Assembly (NCBI GenBank): GCA_019055375.1
Contig: JAHQIW010002093.1
Coordinates: forward strand, 434,001-498,000
DNA from: Parelaphostrongylus tenuis
Taxonomy: Eukaryota > Nematoda > Chromadorea > Rhabditida > Metastrongylidae
Reading direction: 5' to 3'
Length of the DNA: 64,000 nt
A program made the position numbers and the translations under genes. Position 1 is the first letter of the stretch. Every line of letters starts with the position of its first letter. This document shows, in pieces, positions 12,601 to 24,324 of this stretch. The notes under the pieces were generated by a model, which had not been told where the DNA came from, ran no database searches, and saw nothing but the letters and a program-made list of their open reading frames with translations.

Positions 12601-13030
12601 TGCTGGGAACCTATTTTGATCTATAAAGAGGCGATTTTTGTGTAAATTCTAAGTAGCCACACAAATTATCACATGATCCATCAAGTACACCGGGTTCTAG
12701 CTTCCTATCGCTTCTCAGGATCAATGAGTTCGAATAGTTATTGAACTCCACTCAGAATTGCTACGGCTTTTTTTCAACATACTCATGGTTTTATATTAGT
12801 CATGAACGTAATGAATCACATGTTATGTTATGGATAAAATGAATAAAATGCTATGAGGAATGAAATACGGATTTACCTGATCTTATGAGAGATAAGCTAG
12901 TGTAAAAACAAGCGCAGTAGTCAACTTCCCTATACATCAAAGCAAAAATTGTTCTAGCATGATTGTATTTGATTGAACTCTTCTTCAATCAATGATAAGA
13001 CAAATCACATCGAACTAAATTGAGTTGAAA
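9621..13030. other. AT-rich region with dispersed TATCGAATGA repeat
   Basis: No exon with convincing splice borders was seen. Open frames of 80-100 codons at 9,943-10,185, 10,631-10,900 and 11,074-11,376 show no recognisable domain. The last one starts inside a dispersed motif (GCTATCGAATGACTGCTAAA near 11,066), which argues against it being a gene. Confidence 0.4.
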
Positions 13031-13039
13031 AGCGACTAT

Positions 13040-13675
13040 CCTTCAACTTCCGCCTTACGAATCAGCTGACGTTTCAACTCGTATCGTCTTCTTCAGAACG
13101 GATCAGTCCGATCCGCTGCGATGATGAGACGATTCTAAGGAGTTTTTCCAGGATTGCTCTTATCATAGATACATTTTATACATAATTTGCTGGTCCCAAC
13201 TGATCCATCTGGTAGGCAGTTGAAGTGCTTTAGCTACTCTTGTGAATTCATGAAAAGTGAACTGGATTTTGATCGTTGAACCATATTGGGAAATTGAATG
13301 GAAAAGCTGCTGGAATCCGCAACGATGTGAAGACCGATAGTGTAAAAAAAACGAATAAATTCTTACGCAGTTTCTTAAAAGAAGTGAGCTTATTGCTGAT
13401 TATAGGACCTATTCCACTCATCCTCCACTCAAATATAGTTGCGTAATTCCTGATTTTCTTCTTCAAGCAAAACACGAGGTGTTACAATAAAATTTATCCG
13501 ACTAAAAGGGGAACACATATAAAAAGCGGCTTTAAAGAAGGCGAACTGCCGAAACGTCAGCTGTCGAATAAAGTTTATTGTAACACGTCGTGTTTTGCTT
13601 GAAGAAGAAAATCAGGAATTATACTGAAGCATGCCGAGGTTTATAGACAGTCGGTCTTGGGAATTTACAGTTGCA
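13040..13675. mobile_element. Penelope-like terminal repeats, one pair inverted
   Basis: Positions 13,443-13,500 are the reverse complement of part of 13,565-13,625. The forward end (13,510-13,670) reads GCGAACTGCCGAAACGTCAG, then CTGTCGAATAAAGTTTATTG and a CGTGTTTTGCTTGAAG stretch. It matches the termini around the endonuclease frame at 20-21 kb. A different but similar end (TCAGCTGACGTTTCAACTCG) lies at 13,059-13,078 in reverse orientation. No coding part was recognised in between. Confidence 0.65.
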
Positions 13676-16235
13676 TACTTTCACGAGTATGCAAAGTGAA
13701 ACCCGTGAGTGCAGAAAGGCGACTTAGATCAACATCCTCGCTTGAATAAACATGACTAATCAAAGATCGGCATCACCGTGTTTCAATAGAAGAAGTGAAA
13801 TAGTCATAACATTGATTAACTTGTTAAAATTTTAACAACTTCAGACTACATCAGAGTCTTAAAACTTCACCATAATAGATATCTTTAGACCTCCGAACAT
13901 CTAAGCCAAGCATCACAAATATTCGTAATCCAGTCAACGGTTGATATTTTTAGTTTTTCTCGATACTTTAGCTTCTTTGGCGTACTGAATGAAAGGGAAG
14001 GGTTAAACTAGAGGTTATAGTGCCGTTGAAAAGGTACATTAAAGTTTGGTACGGTGTTTCTTAATATTAGAATTTGGGGAAAGGGTGGTTACTACGACTA
14101 AATCAGTCGCTGGGGTTGACTGAATGCATATATGGCTTATGCAACGAATGCATATCTGGCTCATACGAAGTTGTCTACAATGTATTAGGTCAGTATTTTC
14201 ATCCTCTATGAGTCTGAAATTAATTAGCCGACAGTGAAGCGATAGAAAGCTCGGTGAGCTCGGGTCGCGCGAATGAACCAGCGAGTGATTCATTATATAT
14301 TGCAAGGCATTAGTAAAATAAAGGTAAGAAGAATGGTTTCGAGTTTTGAACACTGAACAGAAAACTAGAGTTAGATTTGAAACGTAGCTTCTTGTACTTC
14401 AAATATTCTTCTCTAGAATTCTAGTTTATTTGTTTCCATCCTTTTAAATGTTTTAGGAATATAAAGAAGTGTATCAGTTCATTCTCGTCCTCATGAAAGC
14501 GATGACGAATCATGGTGATCTTTTACTTCTCCCTACTCCACTACTCCAAGTTTTTCGTAGAGTCGATAATTTTGACTTTTCTATGAGGTTTTCGCCCTCA
14601 TTTCAACACTATTTAATCTCTCAAGTTATTTGTTCAACAACTCATTCTTGCGATTTCAATTTCAATCTGTTGATTTTATTACGTCGTTTTTGCTTTAGCA
14701 GAAACTTCTATAAAGATAACAATTTGCGCTATACAACTATTTCAGTTATATAAAGCGGGGTAAAGCTGAGAAATTATCTAACTTTCTTAGCATCATGATT
14801 TTCAGTGGGTTATTTCGATGAATGAATTTTAGCTGCTTTCAAGTTTGAGCCAATATTTTTCATTGCAATTTTGAGGATCAGTGAGAATATCTAAAAGCTA
14901 CTGGATTCTACAAAGATCTTTATCAATGCGACACAAGTCATCATGTTTTATTCCTGCGAAATTTTGTTTTTTTTTACGTTTGTTACAACTCTTTACGGGA
15001 TCCAGTAATTTCTAGATTTTCAAACTCGATTTCTTATATAATGAACTCCATTTTAGTAGAATTCATTTACATCCTTGAAAATGCCGACTCGTCTGTACTA
15101 TCTACCATTCACGTTATTCATTATCAATTCTTGTTCAGTAGACTTTGAAAATCTATTCAATTACTCGATTTCGGTCATTGCGTGAATGTTGAATCATAAC
15201 CTAATGCAATCATCGGACCACAATGCAAGATACTGTATCAGTTGACTACTTCCTACAAGCAATTATATTATGCATTTGGTAAAGATTATCCGGATTTATA
15301 TAAATTCCGATGACGTTGAACAATTTCAACGTGCCAATTCACGTCACCGTAATCAATAAGGTCAACATCACTCGCATCATTACCGTTCTCACTCAAGTTC
15401 TTCTGCACGACTTTATAAATTTTCGATTAACGAATTATAAGTATATCGGTTGTGCTGCCACTTTTTCGCACAGTTGGTCGAAAGAAACTGCTCAAGAGGC
15501 TCTCTAGGTTATTCATAGAAATATGGAAAGAAGAAGTTATCAAAAGAAATCACGAAATCTATGCACAAAAACTAAAGAGAATGAACTGCAAATTAGCCAT
15601 TTGAGTGAAACTGTTTATCACACACTAGTTTTCAGTAAATACAGTCTACTGTTGACACGCTCACAGGTTGACGAAGCTTATAATGATCTATTCTCAGAAA
15701 ACGATTGAGAATAATTGCTATCTCTCTTCTCCTGCTCTATCTGAGTGTAAAATTGGATAGTACAATTCATTTAACCTTCTCGGGATCAAATGGCTAAAAA
15801 TGGAACACTGATCTTTTCGTCAATTCCTCCTCAGGTATGGATTTCTCGCTTAACTTTTGATAGACATTCGATAGCTGAACAACGTTCGAGATCTTGAAAC
15901 GTCGTTTGCGGAAGTGGACTTAATTTTTGAAGAAAAACGTTCTTATTGCTCTATGTAACGGTAGAAAAAGTGGCGTTTTAACTTTGGTGTTCATCATGTT
16001 CAAAGCTAGGGTAATAAAAAATATTTCGGTGGTTTTGAATCCTGGTTTTTTTCAGTTTTATTGGAAAAATTTCTCATAGCACTGTAAAAACAAAACAAAA
16101 TTACATTTTTTATTTAGTACTCGTAATTGGTAATTATTTTTGTACTCGAAATAGCTAGCCCGTTGCTTGGAATTTGTGAATTTTTGTGCATGATAAAAAT
16201 CAGTTTTGATCTAACAGCAAAAATCCATCGACTGA
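13676..16235. other. No recognisable gene
   Basis: Very AT-rich. Frames at 14,469-14,753 and 15,310-15,708 have no splice-bounded structure or known motif. An ACATTCGATAGCTGAAC copy of the dispersed repeat lies at about 15,864. Confidence 0.4.
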
Positions 16236-16239
16236 GAGG

Positions 16240-16425
16240 TGGTGATGGACCAGTGTCATTGTACACTGTGCCATCACCACATACGCCTCCCTCCTTGCTT
16301 CAATGCAGGGCTGAATGTGGGGCCGGGGATCACTGACGAGGAGGCCGAAACCTCCGAAACACCGGCGTATGACCCTGGCGTATCAACCTCGTTTAAACTT
16401 AAAGCATTCTTTTCTGTAACTACTT
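16240..16425 (+). mobile_element. Penelope-like terminal fragment
   Basis: A GC-richer island in AT-rich DNA reads CTGACGAGGAGGCCGAAACC, then a TCCGAAACACCGGCG motif and a downstream AAACTTAAAG stretch. This is the CTGACGAGG, CGAAAC and AAAGTTTAA layout of the other Penelope-like ends. It is solitary, with no coding sequence. Confidence 0.45.
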
Positions 16426-18610
16426 GATAAAAATTTTAGAAATCATCAAGTATGGGGTGACAAGGAAGGATCTTTTGAACACTTCCGCTTATCTAAATGA
16501 TCCTTCCGTAATGGAGAAAAAATTTCTGGATAACGAAAATAACGTCCTTTCGGGTGGCAGTTGAAATATTGCTTTCAACGCAATTCAGGAATGATATTTT
16601 CGTTCACTTAGAATGCTTTCCTTTACTTCGAAAAATATTTTAAATTTTTAATGAATTTCGATACAATGCAGTCGCTCAATGTTTATGTGCGGAGAAAACT
16701 AAGGATGAAACGTAATTTTCGCTGAACTTTCACATCACCGTGTAAATACTTTTCGAAAATATAAAAAAAATTCCAGATTTATCAATATTTATACCGTGAA
16801 TCAATTGTATACTTTCAATGTAAAGCTATCTGCATGCCCTAGCCAAGCGAGCAAAATAAAGCGAGGGTGAAACATGATTTTATTCTCACTGCTAAAGCGA
16901 GCTAAAAAGTATTTCATGATAGTCGAGTAAATTTGTCAAAATTCAAGCCATCGAATGGGTAATAAAAGTCTGAGATAAGGTACTTTCAGATAAAATGTCT
17001 TGACTTTGGATGGGTCAAAACATCTTTGTATTTGCTGTATTCTCTTTTCCGTATTTTTCAGTTATCTTCAATCTGTTTAAGCCCTATGGTAAAAACGAGT
17101 TTTTTCTTCTGTAAAATGTTGTGGTAGTCATTTGATAGCTAAATTCAAGCAAATTTGAAGAGTGAATTTTATTTTTCAAATGGCTTGTTTTCTACGCTGT
17201 TTCAGTCGGAATAAAATTATTTCAAACTCAAGAATCTCTTGCAGGATAAGGCTTTCTTTCATAAGCAATCAGTAGTCATTAGGTAGGACAGATCTTAGCA
17301 AACTCAACGGTGCTCTAGGTTTTTCAAAGACTAGCGCGGCTTAGGCTTTGAAATTTGGATCACTTTCGATGTCTCGTCCCTTTTTAACCTCTTTGAAAGG
17401 GGTGTTTTTTCGTCTTTTCAGAGTTTCAATAGCCATTTTATAGCTAAAATCTCGAAAATTTTGGAGGTATACTTTATTATTCGAATAACATCCTTATTGT
17501 GCTCAAACAGTAAAGATAAAAATATCTTTCACAGTCACGCATTTATCGCGCAACAAAGACTATCAATAATCATTCGATAACACAAATCTCAACTACCGCA
17601 AACCTACTTGATCTTCGGAACAGATTTCTTAAAGTGCTGTATCAGTCGAAAAAGATTACGTTCCGCACGTAATCGATATGTTGGGAAAGCGCGAGGGCTT
17701 GAGGTTAGTGCTGCAAAATTTCATCCTCTGGAGTGCGAAACCCAATCTTTTTTTGGCTTTACAGTGCTCTAGATAACTTGTTTAAAAAACCAGCTACGTA
17801 TTTGAATTTGCTGTAATTAGCACTATTGAATGGTTACCGATCTTTTTTAGAAAAACTTTACTTTGAGACAGATTCTTGAGAGTGATACGAAACTTTGTCC
17901 TGACTATTACACCCTAAATAACAAGTCATTTGACAAAGAAAACATATCCTTCAATTTTACTTGATTTCAGCTATTAACTGGCTACTAATGCATCGAATAA
18001 AAGCAGAGAATATGTTTTTATCAAAGGAGTCAAACAGGGTGGAGATAACGGAAAAGTATCGAATTTACTTATACCTGGCATTGTATTCCATTGTATGTAT
18101 CCCAGCATTCAACTTGCATTCGATTTCCATCCTCAAATTCGTCCTTCACAAAATTTTAGTCGAAATATTTCTCCGATAGCAGCTCGAGGTTTCCGTATTC
18201 TTTTTTGAATGTAGTCGAATGCCTCTTGAGGCGATCCTCTTTGCAATCTTTGGACGTGACTCAACTAAGCGACAATTCCACTCCATGAAACAGAGATAAC
18301 TAGAAAAATGTTAAGATGGAGCTATAGTACGATTGATTTGATTCCTGGAGTATATTCTGCGCAATCGACTCCATATGTAGCAATATGGCGATCAGTGGAA
18401 GCTTATTTCGATTAATTTTTAATGAGCTGAGGATGTGCCTGCGCATATTTTCTTATCTTATCTACAGGCTTCATTGAAAGCTTTCTGACCCCCAAAGGAT
18501 GTAAGACGGATTTACTTGGACTTGAAATCGATTGAACGACTATATGTGTAATGTTAGTGCTTCTCATCACCGTGTTACATGTTTCTTAAACCTTATATGG
18601 AAATAAACTC
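16426..18610. other. Dense cluster of the TATCGAATGA repeat
   Basis: At least six degraded copies of the motif (forward at about 16,937 and 17,828; reverse at about 17,126, 17,267, 17,432 and 17,570) occur within 0.9 kb at spacings of roughly 140-260 bases. No splice-bounded exon was seen. Confidence 0.4.
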
Positions 18611-18622
18611 GTGTCTTTATAG

Positions 18623-18789
18623 TTGTGGTGATCCCAAGACATATTTTGATGGCCGTCTCCATAGCCATACTGATTATTGGCATAACGAGTGTCGTATCCA
18701 ACGGCAATCAGCTGCAGTTGAGATCACGTCGACAGTCGTACGTATACTACCTATGTGGAATTATCCTAACCAGTGTATATCTTTTTTTC
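18623..18789 (+). CDS. Exon of an unrecognised membrane protein
   Basis: The stretch from the acceptor TCTTTATAG to the donor GTAAGT is open in one frame for 55 codons. It encodes PRHILMAVSIAILIIGITSV, a strong transmembrane segment; then a polar link containing QLQLRSRRQ; then a second hydrophobic stretch, YLCGIILTSVYLFF, ending at the donor. Basic residues between the two helices suggest a cytoplasmic loop. The layout fits a small multi-span protein or receptor, but no family was recognised. A possible next exon is 19,299-19,337 (ATVFFASFLLAYRG before GTAAGT), but its phase does not match directly, so an intermediate exon or another model would be needed. Neighbours are repeats, giving no functional clue. 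Confidence 0.42.
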
Positions 18790-19770
18790 GTAAGTGGTAC
18801 TTAGTTATTACGAAGACATATTCAGGCACTTTTGTGTAGCAAAGTGATGGGATTGAGTTAACATTCCTTTACTCATTACTATAATGAAAAAGAGCAACGT
18901 TTTTCTTGCTGCCGTTTCTCCTTCTTCGTGAGCGACCGGGAAATCTAACTTCAGGAATTGAAAACAAGTGAGAGTTTCCCATAATCAATGCAGTCATCGC
19001 AAATTAAGAATAAATTCGGACGAGAATTTCAGACCAATCTCGGGCGGCTAGAGAAATCTCAAATATAGCATTTTTTTTTCTTATTTATTGAAGAAAGATT
19101 TATTGAAGAGAAAGAGTTTTTTATTTATTTACTGAGATAAATGAAGAGCAAATTGGGCATTTGAAAAAATAAGCCACCAAAAAGGAAGAATTACTCGTAC
19201 AGTGCTTTACCCAATGGAGCTCCTCTTGTTAGCTATGTGAAGGTCTTCGCCAAGAGTATCATGCGCATCACATGCTACCGTTTTCATCAAAATTTTAGCT
19301 ACAGTTTTTTTTGCTAGCTTCTTGTTAGCTTATCGAGGTAAGTGGAGGCAGCAAAAACCTCATCCGAAGTCTTGGAGGTGTTCACGTACAAGTCAAATAT
19401 CTAAGTAGACATTTGGAAGTCAGGAACTACTGGGTGAGTTAGTTAGAAGATGTGGAAAGATTCGAAGTAATTTTTGTAGAGTACTAAAGGAATCTTATGA
19501 AAAGTTGCCACTATTCATTTTTTTTTCATTTATATCTATTCATCGATTTTCGGATCCTATGCGGAAAAAGTAATCTTCCGATGGTTCATAGCGTTCCTTG
19601 AGGATTATTTGACCGATCTCTCTCAATATTTCCACGCTTCAACGATCAATATTTGAATAGCGGGCAAAAAATGTTACTGTCCGGTTTTTTCCGGGATGTT
19701 TGCTTGTTTGGCATTATCACCACTGATTAATGTTTGATTAAGCACACCTTGGCCTGTGCACACTCTTATG
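18790..19770. other. Low-complexity AT-rich stretch
   Basis: Apart from the weak micro-exon candidate at 19,299-19,337, nothing was recognised. Confidence 0.35.
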
Positions 19771-19773
19771 GAA

Positions 19774-19995
19774 GTTACATTAAACTTTATTCGACAGATG
19801 ACGTTTCGGCAGTTCGCCTTCTTCAGAGCCTGGAAAGGTCAAAATGTTTGCAACCCAATCAGTGAAACACCTCCATTACTTCTTTAGAAAAAATCACCAG
19901 ACCTAGATTTCAATTGCATCAAGCAAAATCAACTCTCAACATAATCACCGCTTTTATATGTGTTCCACCAAATGATCCAAGTGGAGACAACCGGA
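19774..19995 (-). repeat. Inverted terminal region of Penelope-like element
   Basis: This is the reverse complement of about 20,850-21,070, including the end CGAAACGTCATCTGTCG and the upstream CATTTTGACCTTTCCAGGC. It faces the direct copy that starts at 19,996, so the two form a palindrome at the 5' side of the element. Confidence 0.75.
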
Positions 19996-20165
19996 TGCGA
20001 TTGAAATCTAGGTCTGGTGATTTTTTTGAAGGAGTAATGAAGGTGTTTGGCTTATTGGATTGCGGACATTTTGACCTTTCCAGCTCTGAAGGAGGCTAAC
20101 TGCCGAAACGTCAGCTGTCAAATAAAGTTTAATGTGACACCTCGTGTTTGGCTCAAAGAAGAAAA
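19996..20165 (+). repeat. Direct terminal region of Penelope-like element (5' side)
   Basis: It starts at GCGATTGAAATCTAGGTC and runs through GCCGAAACGTCAGCTGTC to CACCTCGTGTTTGGCTC. It matches 20,925-21,090 and 13,510-13,600, and lies just upstream of the endonuclease frame. Confidence 0.75.
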
Positions 20166-20779
20166 TGAGGAATTGGATTATATCACTATCAACCGGTTTC
20201 GCTGTAAGTGATGAGCCTTCGATGAATTTTATATGTAACTTGAATGAAGGGAAAGTCCCATTTATCATCCCGTTCTATTCAAATGAGATTAGTACAGCTA
20301 TAAAATGATGTTTGAAAAGATCGGGCTTAGAGCAATCGGTGACCATTATAGAAATACCACCGAATATTCTAAAACGCCAATTAGTTCGAAACCGCTTATA
20401 TGACCGTCTCTGCATAACGAAAGATTGTAAAATATGTCCTAACGGCAGAGACGGTGATTGCATGAGCGTAGGTACAGTCTACCTAATCTCTTGCAAAGCG
20501 TGTAGTGATAAATATATAGGCGAAACGGGTAGGCCGCTCTATGCACGCATAGAAGAACACCTAGCTGACAAGCGTCTTAATAGACGAAACACCCTGCTAG
20601 GGACGCATGAAGCACAGAAGTACGAAGGGGTTGATTTTGAAATTGAAGTCACCATACTTGCGCAGGAGCAAAAAACACCAGCGCGAAAGATCTTGGAAGC
20701 ATTTTGGATTAATACGACCAAGCCAACCATAAACTGCAGGGAGGAATGCCTCGTAAACACTCGTGATATGAGTCAGTGA
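20166..20779 (+). mobile_element. Penelope-like element, GIY-YIG endonuclease end (5'-truncated)
   Basis: The open frame at 20,312-20,779 carries a C-terminal endonuclease of the GIY-YIG type typical of Penelope-like retroelements: CKICPNGRDGDC, then VYLISCKACSDKYIGETGR (VYLI and YIG being the paired strands), RPLYARIEEHLADK with the conserved Arg and Glu, and LGTHE. The enzyme would nick DNA for target-primed reverse transcription. Upstream, the frame continues from about 20,176 (NLNEGKVPFIIPFYSNE) but is interrupted by a TGA at about 20,307-20,309. The reverse transcriptase is absent, because the terminal repeat begins immediately upstream. The copy is therefore 5'-truncated and at least mildly decayed. 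About 155 codons remain open. Confidence 0.88.
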
Positions 20780-20924
20780 GTCATATGAGTCAGTATAAGA
20801 CTGTTGTTTTGATGAGATGCATTACGAGCCTATGTGTCTCTCTTTCCGGTGATCTCCACTTGGATCATTCAGTGGAACACATATAAAAAACGATGAGTAT
20901 GTTGAGTGTTGATTTTTGCTTGAT

Positions 20925-21150
20925 GCGATTTAAATCTAGGTCTGGTGCTTTTTCTAAAGAAGTAATGGAGGTGTTTGACTGATTGGATTGCAAACATTTT
21001 GACCTTTCCAGGCTCTGAAGAAGGCGAACTGCCGAAACGTCAGCTGTCGAATAAAGTTTAATGTAACACCTCGTGTTCTGCTCAAAGAAGAAAATCAGAA
21101 ATCACATTGAAGCATGCCGAGGTTAATAGACAGTCGGTCTTGGGAATTCT
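20925..21150 (+). repeat. 3' terminal region of Penelope-like element
   Basis: It repeats the 5' terminal block (CTAGGTCTGGTGCTTTTTC, then GCCGAAACGTCAGCTGTC and AATAAAGTTTAATGTAAC). It ends with ATGCCGAGGTTAATAGAC and GTCGGTCTTGGGAATT, which also close the copy at 13,620-13,670. Confidence 0.75.
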
Positions 21151-21545
21151 TATGGAAGTCTCAAACACGTTTCAGATACATACCAAAGCAACAGAGCAGA
21201 GTGATTGTTTGGGAATTGCGGGAACATGAAAGTTGATATAAATACGATATCGTTAGACTATAGGAGTCCATTTCTTTATCCCAACATCACTGAACGCCTC
21301 GTAGCCGTTCTCGTTGAAACTATACTGTTCAATTCTCCGTAGTAGAGGTACGTTGAGCAATTTAAATACGTAATATAATTACATAATTACTAATGGATTT
21401 TTGTGGTAGAATATTACACATGATTTCTGGTAGAACCAATAGAGCTGGAACGTAGCTGTGAGGAAGACAAAACGGGTACTCATTTGTGCAGTGGCTATAG
21501 CATGAGCTTCCGCGAAATGATCTGAAAGTATGAAACTCCCTCAAG
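21151..21545. other. Possible upstream exons, unresolved
   Basis: A stretch at 21,435-21,522 on the plus strand is open and reads ERSCEEDKTGTHLCSGYS after a TGGTAG acceptor. It does not join the next candidate exon in phase. The minus strand also has open frames here, so the coding strand is uncertain. Confidence 0.25.
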
Positions 21546-23691
21546 GGTCGGAACTTCGCTCGTATACAACATTCTTATGGTTGTGTGGACAAAAATGAAA
21601 CAGAGCGTTTGGTAAGTTTAGGCTCAATGAAGACGAAAATGTCGGAATGTCGACCGTCGGTGATTTTTCGCGCCAGACTATAGAAAGGCTCAAAAGCGCA
21701 GTAGTTAGCGATATTTTGCAGTATGTGGATTGTATCGGGTGCAATTAATCCTTGAGTCCAGCGAAAGTATATCATTTCTCGGTGTCAAAACAATGGTGAA
21801 GCGCTGTGGGAAGCTTACGAGATTGATGAAGAAACACGATTGTTTCTGATGAAGACACAGAACGCTCTGTTACAGGTTGATTCTGGTTTCCAGAAAGGCT
21901 TAATTTGGCCAGCGTTCATTAGCACTCACGAAGAAAGCAAGGCGATGGAGTAGTAGCCGAACCCCATGTACAAATCTTCTTACCTTCGTAAGTGTGTAGG
22001 TGCATGATAGCAAGCCAAACTAAAAAATTTGCCGAGATCAGGACTATTTGTGAAGCGTGGTAATGAAAATATCAAATAAATCATGTACTCGTTTCTATGA
22101 TCACCAAGCGATCGAAACTCTTTCTTCTAATGATTGTCAATTCCTTGATTTATTTTGTAAGATAATTGGCCAATACATTCATTTTTTTTGGGTGGCGGTA
22201 TAAATCGGCTCTAATTCCAGATGTTCAAATTCATAATGTTGTCGACGATAGTCTTATGAGTGCTATTACTGCAAATGGAACTCTAAGGTAGCAGCAAAGT
22301 ATTTTATGTGGCAGTCTGCCTAATGCCTTCATGTCCAGCACAGGTCGGTCAGCTAATAATTTTCACGAATCGTCAGCCTAAGATGACATGCAACATGTCA
22401 CTTATTTTTCAATTCATTCATTCCGAATGCTCGATAGGATCCAAGCAGAGTATGGTAGCTCTAGGTATGATTTGTAGATTGTGCGAACACGGACTTTGTG
22501 AAATTCCCAAAGAAACGTTTTTCTTGTCAGATGATCAAGTTTGTTTGTGCCCTAGGACTCGCCACAAACAATCAGGCAATATAAAATCTGATCCAAAAAC
22601 TGTTCATCTGATTTAATGGTTTCTCAACAGAAAATTCATTATAGGATGCGGAAATTATAACGGATGCGACACAAACTGTGGAAGTTCGGCGATATTGCCA
22701 CCAGTAAAGTGCCAGACATCATGCAACAACATCAATTGCAAACAGTTGAACGGAAACTATATGAAAGAGTCAGTCACAGACTGCAGTTAAACTCAGAAAA
22801 CAATTTTTAAATTCCTAAATGTGACAAAGGATAAAGGATAAAACTTTCGGCGTTGATCAACCCCTGAGGGATGCGCCATGCATTCGTCTTCAATTTCTGA
22901 TTTCGTTCTGAGGTGATTGAATGCCTATCTGGCCTTCACGATGACTCGCGGTGGCGCTTCCCGCTGAACCAGTCAGTGCTGCCTATTCTCCCAGCCAAGT
23001 CTGGAAGCCAGTCTGGTACCAATTCATCGACCCTCGAAGAATGGATAGCTTGGTGAGCCCTAGAGCGCGAGATCGAACCATTGACCTCGTGTGCAACGCC
23101 GACCACCTCTAACCACTCGCACCATTTGTCACTCTTTGAATCTGATATTAGAGTCTAAATAGTTATGCATTTTCTCAAACTATCGAATTCTTGACTCAAG
23201 AAAGCTTTGATGCCTCCTCCCTCACTCAGCAACGATGTGCCGATTTCAAAATTCAGGTGCGAAGCCTAGTATTGGATCCAGTAGTTTTTTTTTATCCCAA
23301 ACTGGCTTCCATTATTGAGATAAATGCGGTAGCGTAGAACGACATTTAGTTCATCGCCTACTCAAATAAAGAGTATGAAGCTTTCGATTCTAATTTAAAT
23401 CAGCACTGACTGCATTTTCTTGATCAATCATTTCTATGTATTAGACATATGTCTTTCGCTTCTTTTCGAGCTGATTTACATTAGCACATTATTTTTTTAG
23501 GCAATACTCAGCAGTCGATTCAAATCAGTATATTCCGTGCGTGAAATTGTGCTGTAATGCTGGGCCGAGTGAACACTGGCAACATGTGGCCCTTGCTCAG
23601 CTCGTATATGGTGCCTGGATACAACAACAACAACGACTTTTACAACCCATACATGGCGAACATCAACTATCCATTTACTGGCGTGTTGTAG
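21546..23691 (+). CDS. Candidate multi-exon gene, Cys-rich, unknown function
   Basis: Seven short exons can be chained with GT/AG borders and matching phases: 21,546-21,611 (donor GTAAGT), 21,762-21,875, 21,957-21,987 (donor GTAAGT), 22,221-22,287, 22,631-22,768, 23,501-23,536 and 23,601-23,691 (TAG). Two donors are weak (GTTGAT at 21,876 and GTCAGT at 22,769). The product has a charged part (LWEAYEIDEETRLFLMK) and a Cys-rich core with GCGNYNGCDTNCGSS, CQTSCNNINCK. The tail is rich in Asn and Tyr (PGYNNNNDFYNPYMANINYP). The Cys spacing suggests an extracellular disulfide-bonded domain, but I cannot name the family. The 5' end and signal peptide were not found. Intron 5 carries a SINE-like repeat. 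This could be a chance chain or a pseudogene. Confidence 0.38.
22850..23115 (-). repeat. tRNA-derived SINE (family 3), near full length
   Basis: On the minus strand the head reads TGGTGCGAGTGGTTAGAGG (A-box-like) and a GGTTCGATCTCGCGC B box about 45 bases on. The body follows, ending in a GAAGACGAATGCATGGCGC stretch. Shorter copies are at 8,640, 23,845 and 56,010. Confidence 0.65.
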
Positions 23692-23844
23692 GCCCCTCCA
23701 CTTTCGATTACAATCCATACTACGTCGCCAGAATTCTATCAAACTCTGGTATACAAATTCGTTCATATTAACCTTGGAATCAAAATCAAAATAAATCAAG
23801 CAGTCCACTGAATGAATGCTTAAAAAATAAAGCTCTCGTAGCTG

Positions 23845-24105
23845 AACAAATCTTAAGGGATACGCCACACATTCGACTCATTAAGCATTGTCGATGCACA
23901 TATGGCCTCTACAGTGACCCGCTGTGGCCTACCAACATAGCTAAGATGGCACTCACTTCTCCGCAGGCAAGCCTGCTACATATTCATTACACTTTTAGGC
24001 TGAGTGGAGGGATACGCCTGAGATGCGTGGTCAAGCCAGCAACTACGTGATAGTCGTGGGTTACCTTCCACCAGTGCGCTAAGCACGCTCTATAGTACGG
24101 ATGAA
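23845..24105 (-). repeat. SINE-like repeat, degraded (family 3)
   Basis: Shares GGGATACGCCACACATTCG, CACAGTGACCCGC-type and GTGGCCTACC phrases with the 22,850 copy. The B-box region is worn (GTCGTGGGTTACC near 24,050). Confidence 0.5.
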
Positions 24106-24324
24106 TAAACTAGACTGCATTGCCGCATCCACATGAAATTTGCCATAAACATATCATATGCTAGATAAAAACATGAATTTAGTCAATTCACAACAAGTCT
24201 TCCAATTAACCTCATATTTGAGCATGAAAAAGGTAGTGGAGAGAGCAGTGCGATAGCACTAGCTTGTGAAAACAGTTCTGCAGTATTGCCTGAAAAAATG
24301 ATTTTTACACATTGTCTACAAAGT

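Noticed and set aside
23497..23868. 123-codon minus-strand frame
   Set aside because: It is the shadow of an Asn/Tyr-rich plus-strand stretch (CAACAACAAC), giving a VVVVVV-type run.
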